The notes: a model not told the origin generated them from the letters alone. A DNA stretch of 64,000 nucleotides from Stieleria neptunia (GCF_007754155.1 NZ_CP037423.1:2356001-2420000); one strand, 5' to 3'. Shown: positions 34,845-45,155, numbered from the stretch's first letter. Numbers and translations: made by a program.

Positions 34845-35981
34845 CTAGCGGGAGGCGGCGGCGACCAGCGTGACAATCTCGCCGGCCAAATGGTTCACGC
34901 TGCCCTTGCCGTCGGGATGCAGTCGCGAACTGAGGAAAATAAAGATCAGATCTTTCTGCGGGTCGATCCACAGCACGGTGCCGGTGAATCCGCCGTGTCC
35001 AAACGCGCTGTCGGACAACGCCGTGCCGCGGTTGCTGGAATAAGGTGACTGATGATCCCAACCCAACGTCCGGGTTCCACGCGGGTTGCCGGCAGGGACG
35101 TCGTGCGGGGCGGTCATCCGGTCAAACGTTTCTCGCTCGAGGACCGATGAATTCCCGTGCGACGCGGCCAGCAGGTTTTGGCCGAACGTGACCAGGTCGT
35201 TCGCCGTCGAAAATAGCCCCGCATGGCCCGCGACGCCGCCCAAACGCGAGGCCCGCGGGTCATGCACCTGGCCACGCAGCCAACCGTCGGACTGCTTTTC
35301 CGTCGGCGCCGCACGTGCTTTCAGCTGCGCCGGCGGATTGAACGTCGTCTCCTGCATTCCCATCGCGCGGAACACGTTTTCTTTGGCAAACACATCCAAC
35401 GGCTGGCCGCTGACTTTTTCGACCAGCTTTCCCAGCACGATGAATCCGACATCGGAATACGCAAACTTGGTTCCCGGATCCGATCGTAACGTCAAGTCAC
35501 AGATCCGCCGCCAAGCGGTTTCCGGGCCGTCTTGGTAATCGGCCAAGGCATTGTCCGGCATCAATCCGCTGACGTGCAACAGACACTGTGCGACGGTGAT
35601 CGTTTCCTTCTTGTGCCCCGTGAATTCGGGCAAGTAAATCGAAACCGGGGCGTTGAGATCGATTTGGCCACGCTGGGACAACAGGGCGATCGAAGTCGCG
35701 GTCGCGACCGGCTTGGTGATCGATGCGAGGTCGAACACCGTGTCGGTCGTCATCGGCAATACGTTCGGTTCCATTTGACGGTCACCGAACGTCTGGAGAT
35801 ACCGGACTTGTTTTCCGTCCGCGACACAGACCACGGCACCGGGCAGATCCCCGTCCCCGATGGCCGCCTCGATCAGCGCCTCGATCTGGCCATGGAGCTT
35901 GGAATCGGCCTGTTGTGCCGTCGAGACGGCGGGCGGGATCAGGCCGATGGTCAGCAGAAAGAAAGTCGCGATGCGAGTCAC
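34845..35981 (-). CDS. Serine hydrolase / class C beta-lactamase-type penicillin-binding protein, exported
   Basis: A 378-residue protein, most likely from the GTG at 35981 (VTRIATFFLLTIGLIPPAVSTAQ signal peptide). The open frame runs 33 codons further up into the 36058-36235 minisatellite, which is improbable as coding. Active-site motifs: SITK (DLASITKPVAT), YSD (KFAYSDVGF, in place of YxN) and HGG (GHGGFTG). The family includes DD-peptidases, esterases and beta-lactamases. The protein is exported, with the catalytic domain in the periplasm. Substrate unknown. Confidence 0.85.
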   Translation of the reverse strand: MTRIATFFLLTIGLIPPAVSTAQQADSKLHGQIEALIEAAIGDGDLPGAVVCVADGKQVRYLQTFGDRQMEPNVLPMTTDTVFDLASITKPVATATSIALLSQRGQIDLNAPVSIYLPEFTGHKKETITVAQCLLHVSGLMPDNALADYQDGPETAWRRICDLTLRSDPGTKFAYSDVGFIVLGKLVEKVSGQPLDVFAKENVFRAMGMQETTFNPPAQLKARAAPTEKQSDGWLRGQVHDPRASRLGGVAGHAGLFSTANDLVTFGQNLLAASHGNSSVLERETFDRMTAPHDVPAGNPRGTRTLGWDHQSPYSSNRGTALSDSAFGHGGFTGTVLWIDPQKDLIFIFLSSRLHPDGKGSVNHLAGEIVTLVAAASR

Positions 35982-36057
35982 AAGGGATCCAACGTTGAAG
36001 GCGGGAGCGGCAAAACCATGTCGGGCAAAACAATGTAATCCAACCAACCGCCCGCCT

Positions 36058-36235
36058 CCATCATCCAGCCCTCCCATCATCCAGCCCCATCATTCTGCCA
36101 TCCCATCATTCTGCCATCCCATCATTCTGCCATCCCATCATTCTGCCCGTCCATCATTCTGCCCGTCCATCATTCAGTCCGTCCATCATTCTGCCCTCCC
36201 CATCGTTTTGCCCCCATCGTTTTGTCTCCCGTCCC
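36058..36235. repeat. Degenerate 14-16-base minisatellite adjoining the FG-GAP gene stop
   Basis: On the minus strand the array starts immediately at the TGA of the FG-GAP gene (CGAAGTGATGGGGGG) and runs as GATGGGGGCAAAAC, then GGGCAGAATGATGG units (about ten, diverging). The same two unit types in the same order lie at 60757-60939, again starting at a stop codon in a GAAGTGATGGGGG context. Confidence 0.9.
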
Positions 36236-36244
36236 CTCCCCCCA

Positions 36245-37876
36245 TCACTTCGACGTCCAAATCAGCAGCTCCGGTTCCCCGAGCACCGTCTGCACTTCCG
36301 TGCCCGAGGGGCGAAAGAAATTGCCGATGGCGAAGTCCAGTTTTTGGTCTCCGTTGAAGTCGCCCTTGACGACGGACAGGTGATCATGCATCCGTCCGGG
36401 CAAGCGTGACGGCGAGAACGACCCGTCGTCTTCTTGGGTCAGCATGACGATCGGCGAGGATCCCTTGGCCACCCAGTCCTTGGAAATGTGCGATCCCAGC
36501 AGCGCGACGGCGACGACGTCGGCGTCGCCGTCGCCATCGAAGTCACCGGCGGTTGCATTCAGCACGCCCGGCATCAGGCAGATTTCGTGTCGCTGCATCG
36601 GCAGCGGACCGTCGTTCTCGAGCCACTGGACCGAGTGAAAGGGTTTGGGGCCGCGATCGAAGGAATCGCCGTTGGTGTACAGCACGTCCAGGTCACCGTC
36701 GCCATCCATGTCGACCAACTCGATGCCGCTGGAACCGTAAGCGGGATCCGGCGCCGCCCAGATCAGTTCGTTTTCAAAATGGCCCGTGCCGTCGTTGCGA
36801 AACAGTTCGACGCGTTCGTGTTCCTGGCTGATCAGCGAAATAAAGTCCAGGTCGCCGTCGTCGTCAAAGTCCACCAGCGGAACGTGCACGGGGCCATGTC
36901 GCGGGTCGACGTCACGTGTTTCGAACACCGGTTTTCCGTCGTCACCGATGCCCTGGTTGACCAGCATGAAGGTCCGTCCGCTGTTTCGCCATCCGAACGC
37001 GGCGACCAGCACATCGATGTCCCCGTCGCCGTCCAAATCCCCGCCGCGGGCGTCGGAGGTGCGGCTGAGTCCATCGACCAGAACGTGGGTGCGAAACGCT
37101 TCGCTGTCCTTCAATCGTTCCATCCACAGCACCTGTCCCAAGTCACTGTCGTTGGCGTTGAATTCACCGATGTCGGCGACCAGCAGATCCACCAGCCCGT
37201 CTTGATTCAGGTCACAGGGCTCGGTGTGGACCGGTTGCAGCACCGTGCCCAGGCGTCGGACTTCGCCATCGGGATCGCCTGGCCAGTAGGCATTGACGGT
37301 TCCCGTGCCGATGTCACAGTAGACCAACGCGCGACCCGGCTTTGATTCGAATCCCAGGTCGATCCAATTGACATTCGTGACACCGGCGGCGCGAACGCGT
37401 TGTCGCAGCACACCGGACTTGACGTGCGTCGGGGCCGCAGCGGGGTAATTCAGCGTTTCGGGCACCGGCATCCCCGAATCTTTAGGGGCCTGCATCTTAA
37501 AGTACCGCTGCACGTCGGCTTCATCGGGAACATCCAAGTCGGTGCGTCCGGACGTGCGATACAAATCGAATCCCTGGATGATCTCCATTTCCCATTCGTC
37601 TTCCGGCGAACTGGTCGGACGGGGCATGGCGTGGCAATCCCCACAAAACGCCTCGATTTTGGGGGCCGATCGACTCAGAAACGCGACATCTTTGGCGGAC
37701 AGCGTGCCCCATGTGGTCGTCTCCGCCGTCGACACTTCGACTGCCGCGGTCGGATCATCCTCTTTTTTTGCACAACCGCCCCAAACCGGGACCAACATGA
37801 CGACCAGAGCGGCGTAGAGAAGCCCAGGGGCCAGACCCCGGGTGCGACCAACACGGTGTGTCGAATAATCTTTCAT
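36245..37876 (-). CDS. FG-GAP/VCBS repeat lipoprotein with c-type haem motif
   Basis: A 543-residue protein from the ATG at 37876 (the frame runs two codons further up to a TTG). Lipobox VPVWGGC near residue 35 implies lipidation. CGDCHAMP (about residue 78) is a CxxCH haem attachment site. The remainder is a beta-propeller of about six FG-GAP/VCBS units, each with a Ca2+-binding DxDxDG loop (DLDGDGDIDVL; DFDDDGDLDFI; DMDGDGDLDVL; DFDGDGDADVV; DFNGDQKLDFA). Divergent from the ASPIC gene 76 bases away. Role could be extracellular binding or redox transfer; substrate unknown. Confidence 0.85.
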   Translation of the reverse strand: MKDYSTHRVGRTRGLAPGLLYAALVVMLVPVWGGCAKKEDDPTAAVEVSTAETTTWGTLSAKDVAFLSRSAPKIEAFCGDCHAMPRPTSSPEDEWEMEIIQGFDLYRTSGRTDLDVPDEADVQRYFKMQAPKDSGMPVPETLNYPAAAPTHVKSGVLRQRVRAAGVTNVNWIDLGFESKPGRALVYCDIGTGTVNAYWPGDPDGEVRRLGTVLQPVHTEPCDLNQDGLVDLLVADIGEFNANDSDLGQVLWMERLKDSEAFRTHVLVDGLSRTSDARGGDLDGDGDIDVLVAAFGWRNSGRTFMLVNQGIGDDGKPVFETRDVDPRHGPVHVPLVDFDDDGDLDFISLISQEHERVELFRNDGTGHFENELIWAAPDPAYGSSGIELVDMDGDGDLDVLYTNGDSFDRGPKPFHSVQWLENDGPLPMQRHEICLMPGVLNATAGDFDGDGDADVVAVALLGSHISKDWVAKGSSPIVMLTQEDDGSFSPSRLPGRMHDHLSVVKGDFNGDQKLDFAIGNFFRPSGTEVQTVLGEPELLIWTSK

Positions 37877-37952
37877 GTTCAAGAATACGTTCTGAGAATG
37901 AATCAGTTCGGGCGCAGTCGGTTATAACAAACCACGGAGATCCACAGCACCA

Positions 37953-40900
37953 ATGCGGAAACGAAGCAAACAGGACTTTCACACGTCGCGCACACCGCTG
38001 GGCTCACCGCTGCGTGGTGTGGTGTTGCTGTTGATGACCGTGTCGCTGATATGGGGATGTGATCCTTCACCACCTGCCGGAGACCCGGGCGGCAATACCC
38101 CGCGGGAAACCGCCGCCACGCCGGGCGCCAAAACGCTGGCCAACCCGGTCGGCACGCTCAAGTTATCGCTGCGGCGCCGACAGTGGGATCAGGCTTGGGA
38201 GGCATCGCAGATCATCCTCGCCCAGGCCGGCATCAATCGAACCGCAGCGATCGAGGCAACCGATCCGGGGCTGACGGACATTGGTCCGGACACCTTGGTG
38301 CTGATCGCCCAGGCGGCCCACGAGACCGGACGTCCCGATCAGGCGGCCAAATTCTTGCGCTCGGCGTGTCAATCCGAGTCGTTCAAGAACCCCAGTCGTG
38401 TCCGCCAGACGATGATCGCGATGATCGGGCTGGGGCAATATTATGACGGGTTGGCGTTTCTGGAGCAGGCGCTGCAGGCCCAACCGGACCAGCACGAAAC
38501 CCGGCGTTGGTTGTTCGATTTTTATATCGGCGCCGATGACCGCGTTGCGGCGCTGCGACACGGGCAAACCCTGGTGCTCGCGCGGCGGTTTGACATCGGG
38601 ATGCTGAAGGATTTGAGCAATACCGAACGACGGACGCTGGACGCCGACCCGCTGGACCAGATGGTCACCCGTAACCCCGATGATAAACGTCCGCTGTTGG
38701 GGGCGGCCAAGTCAAAATTCGACGAGAGTAAATTCGACGAAGCGATCGAGTTGCTCCGCGAGATCGTCGCCCTGCACCCCGAACATCATCCCTCCCAAGC
38801 CTTCTTGGGCCAGGCCCTGGCAGCGTCGCGGCGGTTCGAAGAACTGGAAACCTGGGCCGCCGAGCAATCCGATGGGATTCAGGACTACCCGGCCTATTGG
38901 ATCGCCCTGGGCGACTGGGCTCGGGCGCACGACGACGGACACGCGGCACTTCGGGCGTTTGCCCAAGCAGCCGTCTGTGGTGATCCCGAAGTCGTCCAGA
39001 TCTGGACGCGGTTGGCGACCCTGTTGCCCGAGTTTGCCGCCCAAAACCCCGACGTCAGCAAGCAAATGGTCACGATCGTCAATGATCGAGCCCAACAGCT
39101 GACGCGTTTTCACCAGTTGAAAGATCGCTTCACGCGGACCGGCGAAATCTCGCGGGCGATCGCGCTGCAGATCGCCGAGTCGCTGGCGAAACTGGGGCGG
39201 CTTTGGGAGGCCGAAGCCTGGTCGGCGATTGCGACCACGTTGCCCGAAGACGACTCGGTGGATGTCGCCGGATTTCGAAACGAGTTGGTCAAACGATTGG
39301 AACCCGGCACTCCCTGGCGGGTGCCCGAAGCGCTACCCGATTTTGAGATCCTGTTTGCCCGGCTGCCGTTGCCGAGTATCGAAAAAGTGGTTTCGACGAA
39401 CGATCCTCGCGAACAAACGATCCGACGCGACGGCGCGGTCGCCAGTGACGCCGGCGAAGCAAGCGGCGTGGAGGTCGACTGGAAAATCGAAGACGAAGCG
39501 GCGGAGCGCGGGTTGACGTTTTGGGGGCGGACGAGCGAGACGCTCGACCAGCCCGGAATCATGCTCTACCAGACGCTCGGTTGCGGCGGCGGAACGATCG
39601 ATTTTGATTTGGACGGCTGGAGTGATCTGTACCTGGTGGCCGCCGGAGGACAACCGCCGGCACAAGATTCCGAAGCCAACGAACTGTTCCGAAACGTGGC
39701 CGGGCAATTCCGACGCGTGGGTGAAATCGCACAAACCGCCGACAAGGGATTCGGGCAAGGTGTCGCCGTCGGGGATGTCAACGAAGACGGTTTTCCCGAT
39801 CTCTTGGTGCTCAATTACGGCCCCAACCGTTTGTACGTCAACAACGGCGACGGAACCTTTCGGGACGCCAGTGATCAAATGCCGGCGGGCGCCGACGACG
39901 AATGGTCTTCCAGCGCCGCGATCGCGGATCTCGACCACGACGGCTTGGCGGATCTGGTGATCGTCAACTACTGCGCCACGCTGGGACCGGTGACGCAAGG
40001 CTGCCCGATGTCCGGATCCACCGTGATGCGCTCCTGCTCCCCGATGTTGTTTCCCGCCATGCCGGATCGCTTTTTGCGTTCCAGCGGTGACGGAACGTTT
40101 TCTGACACGACCGAAACCTGGGGCGCGATCACGGATTCGCCCGGGCGTGGTCTGGGAATCATCGTCGGCGACTTGGATGGCCGGCTGGGCAATGAAGTGT
40201 TTGTGGCCAACGACATGACCAACAATCACTACTGGAGTCGCCTGGCTGGTGAACAGGCCGGCGGGATACTTTTCCTGTCCGAGTCGGCGATGCTGCGTGG
40301 GATCGGCGGCGACGACCGTGGGATCCCGCAGGGTTCGATGGGGATCGCGACCGGTGACTTTGATCGAGACGGCGACGTCGATTTGTACGTCACCAACTTC
40401 GACAAAGAATACAACACGCTGCACGCGCAGTCCTCCTCCGGCATCTGGCAAGACCGCACCGGACCGCTGGGGCTGGTCGAGGACACACGTCCGCTGGTCG
40501 CGTTTGGCACCGAAGCGATTGATCTGGACAACAGCGGCGACGCGGAGATCGTCGTCACCAATGGGCACGTCGACCTGTTCTCACGCGGCGACGAAAAAGC
40601 GATGTATGACCAGCCGATGCAGATCTTTCAACGCTCCGCAGCGGGCCGTTATCGCAGCGTGTCGGTCGGGCCACTGGGGCCGTACTTTCAGAACAACCAC
40701 GTCGGCCGCGGCTTGTGGACGATCGACGCCAACCGCGACGGACAAGTCGATTTCGTGGTCACGCACCAAACCGAACCGACGGCGCTGTTGATCAATCGCA
40801 CCGGGGACAGCGGCAACTGGATTCGCCTGGAGCTGAAAGGCCGAACGTCCTCTCGAGAGGCGATCGGTAGCACCGTCCGCGTCGAAACCAGCCAGGGAAC

Positions 40901-41084
40901 ACACACCGGTTTCCTGGTCGCCGGTGACGGCTATCAATGCAGCAATGAGCGCGTGATGCACTTCGGGTTGGGGGAGGTGGACGACGCCTCGGTGACCGTC
41001 TCGGTGACCTGGCCGACCGGCGACACCGAACGATTCACGCAGCTCCCGACCCGAGAGCAATCCCTGATCGTCGAATCCCACTAA
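37953..41084 (+). CDS. Large TPR + FG-GAP/VCBS + ASPIC/UnbV lipoprotein
   Basis: A 1043-residue protein starting MRKRSKQDFHTSRTPLGSPL, with a lipobox-like end of its signal (LMTVSLIWGC). Residues about 60-440 are helical repeats (TPR-like; RPDQAAKFLRSACQSE, FDEAIELLREIVALHPEHH). Residues about 510-900 carry beta-propeller repeats with Ca2+ loops (FDLDGWSDLYL; DVNEDGFPDLLVLNYG; DLDHDGLADLVIVNYC; DFDRDGDVDLYVTNFD). The C-terminus is an ASPIC/UnbV domain (WIRLELKGRTSSREAIGSTV, GDGYQCSNERVMHFGLG, VTWPTGDTE). Probably anchored on the outer side of the cell. Such proteins are common in Planctomycetes; their substrates are unknown. Confidence 0.9.
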   Translation: MRKRSKQDFHTSRTPLGSPLRGVVLLLMTVSLIWGCDPSPPAGDPGGNTPRETAATPGAKTLANPVGTLKLSLRRRQWDQAWEASQIILAQAGINRTAAIEATDPGLTDIGPDTLVLIAQAAHETGRPDQAAKFLRSACQSESFKNPSRVRQTMIAMIGLGQYYDGLAFLEQALQAQPDQHETRRWLFDFYIGADDRVAALRHGQTLVLARRFDIGMLKDLSNTERRTLDADPLDQMVTRNPDDKRPLLGAAKSKFDESKFDEAIELLREIVALHPEHHPSQAFLGQALAASRRFEELETWAAEQSDGIQDYPAYWIALGDWARAHDDGHAALRAFAQAAVCGDPEVVQIWTRLATLLPEFAAQNPDVSKQMVTIVNDRAQQLTRFHQLKDRFTRTGEISRAIALQIAESLAKLGRLWEAEAWSAIATTLPEDDSVDVAGFRNELVKRLEPGTPWRVPEALPDFEILFARLPLPSIEKVVSTNDPREQTIRRDGAVASDAGEASGVEVDWKIEDEAAERGLTFWGRTSETLDQPGIMLYQTLGCGGGTIDFDLDGWSDLYLVAAGGQPPAQDSEANELFRNVAGQFRRVGEIAQTADKGFGQGVAVGDVNEDGFPDLLVLNYGPNRLYVNNGDGTFRDASDQMPAGADDEWSSSAAIADLDHDGLADLVIVNYCATLGPVTQGCPMSGSTVMRSCSPMLFPAMPDRFLRSSGDGTFSDTTETWGAITDSPGRGLGIIVGDLDGRLGNEVFVANDMTNNHYWSRLAGEQAGGILFLSESAMLRGIGGDDRGIPQGSMGIATGDFDRDGDVDLYVTNFDKEYNTLHAQSSSGIWQDRTGPLGLVEDTRPLVAFGTEAIDLDNSGDAEIVVTNGHVDLFSRGDEKAMYDQPMQIFQRSAAGRYRSVSVGPLGPYFQNNHVGRGLWTIDANRDGQVDFVVTHQTEPTALLINRTGDSGNWIRLELKGRTSSREAIGSTVRVETSQGTHTGFLVAGDGYQCSNERVMHFGLGEVDDASVTVSVTWPTGDTERFTQLPTREQSLIVESH

Positions 41085-41086
41085 CA

Positions 41087-41270
41087 AGTGGCGTAAGCTT
41101 CCAGCTTGCGATCCAAGTGGCGTAAGCTTCCAGCTTGCGATCCTGGAAGCTTTAGCTTCCAGCCTGGGACTCCAAGTGGCGAGGTACTCCGGAAGCTGAC
41201 GCTTCCGGGAGAGGCAAGCTGGAAGCTTACCCCACCGCAAGGCAAGCTGGAAGCTTACCCCACTACGACT
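41087..41270. repeat. Family D repeat cluster (about five units)
   Basis: Two direct copies of AGTGGCGTAAGCTTCCAGCT open the cluster, followed by GGAAGCTTTAGCTTCC, GGAAGCTGACGCTTCC and two of AAGCTGGAAGCTTACCCCAC. It fills the space between the ASPIC gene and the YceH gene, which are convergent, and ends inside the YceH stop region. Confidence 0.85.
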
Positions 41271-41940
41271 CCAGTTCCTTCAGTCTGGCTTCCAGGTCAT
41301 CGATGCGTTCGGTGACGGAGTCCAGTCGGGCGATCAATTGGTCGATCAGATTCTTGCTGGTGTCGGGGATCGCCGCCGACTTTGCCGCCGCCTGCTTTTC
41401 GACTCGGGCTTCCAAGTATTGGCGTTCCTGGGGCGGATAAAGTTTGTGGGCAAAGGTTTGCCCGCGGCCGGGCGGCGTCAACGCTTCCACCAGGTCCTTT
41501 TCGGCCAGCGACTTCAACACGGTCTTGACCGAATCCAGATCGGGCAAGCTGCACATCCGCGACGCCCGCGTGCGGATCTCACCGACCGTTTGAGGGCCTC
41601 GCAGCAGCAACTCGGTCAACACGGCGGCCTGCGGATTGTCCAGGTCCAGCCAATCGTAGGCGGCGTGACGATATTTGGTGACCCGTCCGCTGCCCTGGAT
41701 CTCCCGCGCCGCGCCGACGCCACGCAACTCGTCGAGCGCCAACAGCACGTCGTCTTCGTCGAGCTGCATTTGCGGGGAACGATTCGATTTCTGATTGCAG
41801 CCGCTGATGATCGCCGCGGCGGACATCGGATAATTGTCCGGCGTCGTTTTGGCTTTTTCGACCAACACGCCCAGCACACGGCGGGCATTGGCGGACAGGG
41901 GCACAACCGGCTTGGCGTCGTCGCCGTCGTTTTCAGACAT
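41263..41940 (-). CDS. yceH: YceH family protein (DUF480)
   Basis: A 225-residue protein from the ATG at 41940 (MSENDGDDAKPVVPLSANARRVLGVLVEKAKTTPDNY). It carries DUF480 marks: PLSANARRVLGVLVEK, YPMSAAAIISGCNQKSNR, DEDDVLLALDELR, YRHAAYDWLDL and AVLTELLLRGPQTVGEIRTRA. The fold is two winged-helix domains; the family is widespread and functionally uncharacterised, perhaps nucleic-acid binding. A C-terminal coiled coil (ARLDSVTERIDDLEARLKELES) follows. An in-frame 5' extension across the 41941-42144 repeat region is not homologous. Confidence 0.9.
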   Translation of the reverse strand: MSENDGDDAKPVVPLSANARRVLGVLVEKAKTTPDNYPMSAAAIISGCNQKSNRSPQMQLDEDDVLLALDELRGVGAAREIQGSGRVTKYRHAAYDWLDLDNPQAAVLTELLLRGPQTVGEIRTRASRMCSLPDLDSVKTVLKSLAEKDLVEALTPPGRGQTFAHKLYPPQERQYLEARVEKQAAAKSAAIPDTSKNLIDQLIARLDSVTERIDDLEARLKELES

Positions 41941-42037
41941 GGGGCACTGGGAGGGGGGGAAGGGAAAGGGGCAAGCCTCGGCACGTTGGTGTCTAGGCGT
42001 CAGAGACCGTCCAGCTTCGGAACGACCGGTTTTTCGA

Positions 42038-42103
42038 GTACGATGGCCCTTCCGGGCCGTCGTCCGCTGGACTCCCGACGACGACCTGGAAAGGACGTCG
42101 TAC
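42038..42103. repeat. Family E palindromic repeat
   Basis: GTACGATGGCCCTTCCGGGC ... CGACGACCTGGAAAGGACGT ... GTAC. It lies in the 363-base gap (41941-42303) upstream of yceH and downstream of the dihydroorotase stop, where no gene is seen. Copies: 3609-3719 and 15829-15894. Confidence 0.75.
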
Positions 42104-42303
42104 ATCGGTCCGCTGACCATATCACACTCAATCGACGAGATCATGAGGATTCGTCGCGTTTCGCATCGTTGCTAAGCTGGACGGTCCCTTTGGCCGATCT
42201 TTGACCGAGAAACAAAGGAGCGAGATAGCCTCGGGCCTCAACACGGTGTTTCCGCGGCTGAGGCCCATAGTTTAACGCCCCGAACGCCCTTCGTCAGTCG
42301 GCT

Positions 42304-43656
42304 TCATTCGGTGCCGATTCCGTCGGTCGTGGCCCAGTAACCGCCGCGGGAATGATCGAACCGCAGCTTGGCGCCGCGAAACGGTTCATCAAATCCGTTG
42401 TCGGCATCATAGACCTTGTGCCCGCCGACGTAGGTCGCGACCGGCCAGCCCGTCAACGTGACCGAATCCCACGGCGACCATTTGGTTTTCGTGTGTTGCT
42501 CGGCATCGCGAATCGTCTTTTGTTTTTCCAGATCCACCAGCACCAGATCGGCATCGTATCCGTTCTCGATCCGTCCCTTGCCGACGATTCCCCAGACGCG
42601 CGCCGGGGCATCACACATCCACGACGCGACCTGGTTGATGGTACATCGCCCCTGGGTGACTTGATCGAGCATCAAGGCCAAACTGTTCTCAACGGCCGGC
42701 AACCCCGAGGGGCTGTTCGGGTACGGGGCCGCTTTTTCTTCCAGGGTGTGGGGGGCGTGATCGGTCGCGATGACTTGAATCGTACCATCCAGCAGTGCCT
42801 CGAACAGTCGGCGATTGTCGTCGGCCGATTTGATCGAGGGATTCATTTGGATCCGTGTTCCCAGCCGGGGATAGTCGTCGACATTGAAGAACACGTGATG
42901 CAAGCAGACTTCCGCGGTGATGTACGGTGCGGGGTCGGCCAGGATTTCGAGTTCAGCGGCCGTGGAAACATGCAGCACGTGGAAGCGATGTTTGTATCGG
43001 CGGGCCAAATCGGTCGCCCGCCGAGTCGCGATCACGGCGGCCTGGACATCCCGGATGCGGGAGTGGTCGGCCACATCGGTCGTGCCGGCCAATCGAGCGG
43101 CATTGGCGCGTACCGTCTGTTCGTCTTCGCAGTGGGCACAGATCGGCAGCGTCGTTTCGGCAAAGATCCGTTCCAACGCCTCTTGTTCATCGACCAACAA
43201 GTTACCCGTGCTGCTGCCGATGAAGATCTTGATGCCCGGGACATCGGTCACCTTCGCCAACTCGGCGGCGTTCTCCGGTGTCGCGCCGATGTAGAAGCCA
43301 TAGTTGACCAATGACTTTTCCGCGGCGAGTTGCTCTTTGGCGCGGACGCCGTCCAGAGTCACCGCCGGCGGTTTCGTGTTGGGCATCTCCAAAAACGACG
43401 TCACCCCGCCGGCGGCACAGGCATGGCTGGCCGTCGACAGGTCTTCTTTGTGCGTCAGCCCGGGTTCTCGAAAGTGAACCTGGTCATCGATCACGCCCGG
43501 CATCAAATGCAATCCCGCGCAATCGACGACGTGGTCGGACGCGGCGTCGGCGGACGCGGCCACGTCCAAGATCTTGCCGTCCTCGATCAAGACGGAACTT
43601 TCTGTGACCGTGTCGGCCAGCACAACGGATGCATTTCGAAACAGGGTGCGGGGCAT
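42304..43656 (-). CDS. pyrC: Dihydroorotase (type I)
   Basis: A 450-residue amidohydrolase from the ATG at 43656 ([17 protein letters not shown]). The first metal motif is DQVHFREPG at residues about 58-66, then [47 protein letters not shown] and ATDHAPHT with the catalytic Asp. Type I DHOases form dihydroorotate from carbamoyl aspartate in pyrimidine synthesis (cytoplasm). The longer frame to 43827 has no homology. It stands apart from other pyr genes. The set of metal-ligand motifs argues against a non-catalytic paralogue. Confidence 0.93.
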   Translation of the reverse strand: MPRTLFRNASVVLADTVTESSVLIEDGKILDVAASADAASDHVVDCAGLHLMPGVIDDQVHFREPGLTHKEDLSTASHACAAGGVTSFLEMPNTKPPAVTLDGVRAKEQLAAEKSLVNYGFYIGATPENAAELAKVTDVPGIKIFIGSSTGNLLVDEQEALERIFAETTLPICAHCEDEQTVRANAARLAGTTDVADHSRIRDVQAAVIATRRATDLARRYKHRFHVLHVSTAAELEILADPAPYITAEVCLHHVFFNVDDYPRLGTRIQMNPSIKSADDNRRLFEALLDGTIQVIATDHAPHTLEEKAAPYPNSPSGLPAVENSLALMLDQVTQGRCTINQVASWMCDAPARVWGIVGKGRIENGYDADLVLVDLEKQKTIRDAEQHTKTKWSPWDSVTLTGWPVATYVGGHKVYDADNGFDEPFRGAKLRFDHSRGGYWATTDGIGTE

Positions 43657-43895
43657 CAAATCGTCCCAAAAACGCGGCGTAAAAATCGTAGGGTCGGAGT
43701 CCTCATGGGAGACCTGGGCAGTCACACCCGTCATCTCCCCCGTCAATCGTATCGGTCCAAGCGACCGACGCGAAGTGGCCGGCTGAGAAGGACACGGCAT
43801 CAGGGCCGGTTCGGCATTTTCTCGCACGCGAAACGTCGATCCGGTATCCTGGTCGGTTTCCGATTTCGATTTTCTCTCGATGCGGCGAGGTTTCG

Positions 43896-45155
43896 ATGCT
43901 CAGGCTGTCCTTATTCCGGCGAAACGCCATCCCGCTGTTGATGCTTGGGGCGTTGATGACTTTGCCGGTCAACGCGTCACTGGCGGCTTCGAATCAACCA
44001 CCGGCGGGCATTCGTTTTGACGGACTGGTCAGCGCCGGCGAGCTTGAATCCCTGGTCGACCAACCCGTGGCCATCAAGCTGCGGTCGGGACGTTTTATTG
44101 TCAAGGTTGTGCTGGACGCGTTGCAGTTTGATCGCAAGCAGAACGGGCTGAAATTCTTGAAGTACCGCAGCGAGACCGGCCGAACGAGCACGGTCAAGGT
44201 CGAGGACCTCTACATGTTTTGGGTCGGCCGCCAACGATTCCACCTGCGCTATTTCCCGCCCACGCGACAACTGTTCGTGATCAACGCCGCCGCCGCCGAT
44301 GCCGCGGCGGAGGGTCGTCTGGCGGCCCAGGGAAAACAAATCCGTGAGCAAGCGGACGAAGAGCAGCAAGCCGAAGCCACGGCGGAGCACCTTCGTTTTT
44401 TGGAAGACGCTGCCAAGACGCTGAAAGATGTGGGCCAGTTTCATGTCATCGAAACCGAGTCGACGCTGCTGTTTACCGATTATCCCGCCGCAGCAACCGG
44501 GGGTCTTCGCGTCTTTGTCGACAAATTGAATCAACAGCTGAACCAGATGTTTGGGCTCCCCCAAGGCGATTCGATCTGGCGCGGCAAAGCCATCTTGGCG
44601 GTCTTCAGCACGCCGGCGCGTTTTGCCGCCTTTGAAGAACAAGTGATGAACAATCCCAACCACGGCGGACGGGCAGGCGTGCGTGGCGGCGCGAAACGGT
44701 TTCTGCAAACCGCGATCGCCAAGAAGCTCGACAGCAACGTCGCGCGAGGTTTGAGCTGGGGATACAGCCTGGGTTTCGCCGGCCGTCTGCACTCCGATGC
44801 CAACACCGTGCCGTGGATGAACATGGGGATCGCCAACGCCGTCCAGTTCGCCATCGTCCCCGACCGCAAACGCCAATCGACGCAACGATCCAAAGTCACC
44901 CGGCAACTCCGAAACGCCGGCTCGATGCTGGGGTTGTTGGGGGCGACCAAGCTGGACCAAGAACGTTGGCCGATGTGTGGCCAGTTGGTTCAGTTTTTAA
45001 TCCAGTCCGACCCGATCGCGTTCAGCCAGATGTTTCGCGATGTCAAATTGGGAGTCCCGATGGAGGAGGCGTTGCAGCAGAACTACGGTTTGAACGAAGC
45101 GGCGTTGGCGGCGCGCTTCGGACAGTCGCTCGGCGTGCCCGGACTCGGACCCTAG
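43896..45155 (+). CDS. Secreted protein, peptidase-MA-like fold without HExxH
   Basis: A 419-residue exported protein (signal [32 protein letters not shown]). The N-terminal part has a small beta domain ([21 protein letters not shown]). The C-terminal half follows the peptidase MA/DUF1570 outline: [44 protein letters not shown], a [18 protein letters not shown] helix and [20 protein letters not shown]. At the position where these families carry HExxH there is [15 protein letters not shown], so zinc binding seems lost. Function unknown; possibly a binding protein. Confidence 0.75.
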   Translation: MLRLSLFRRNAIPLLMLGALMTLPVNASLAASNQPPAGIRFDGLVSAGELESLVDQPVAIKLRSGRFIVKVVLDALQFDRKQNGLKFLKYRSETGRTSTVKVEDLYMFWVGRQRFHLRYFPPTRQLFVINAAAADAAAEGRLAAQGKQIREQADEEQQAEATAEHLRFLEDAAKTLKDVGQFHVIETESTLLFTDYPAAATGGLRVFVDKLNQQLNQMFGLPQGDSIWRGKAILAVFSTPARFAAFEEQVMNNPNHGGRAGVRGGAKRFLQTAIAKKLDSNVARGLSWGYSLGFAGRLHSDANTVPWMNMGIANAVQFAIVPDRKRQSTQRSKVTRQLRNAGSMLGLLGATKLDQERWPMCGQLVQFLIQSDPIAFSQMFRDVKLGVPMEEALQQNYGLNEAALAARFGQSLGVPGLGP

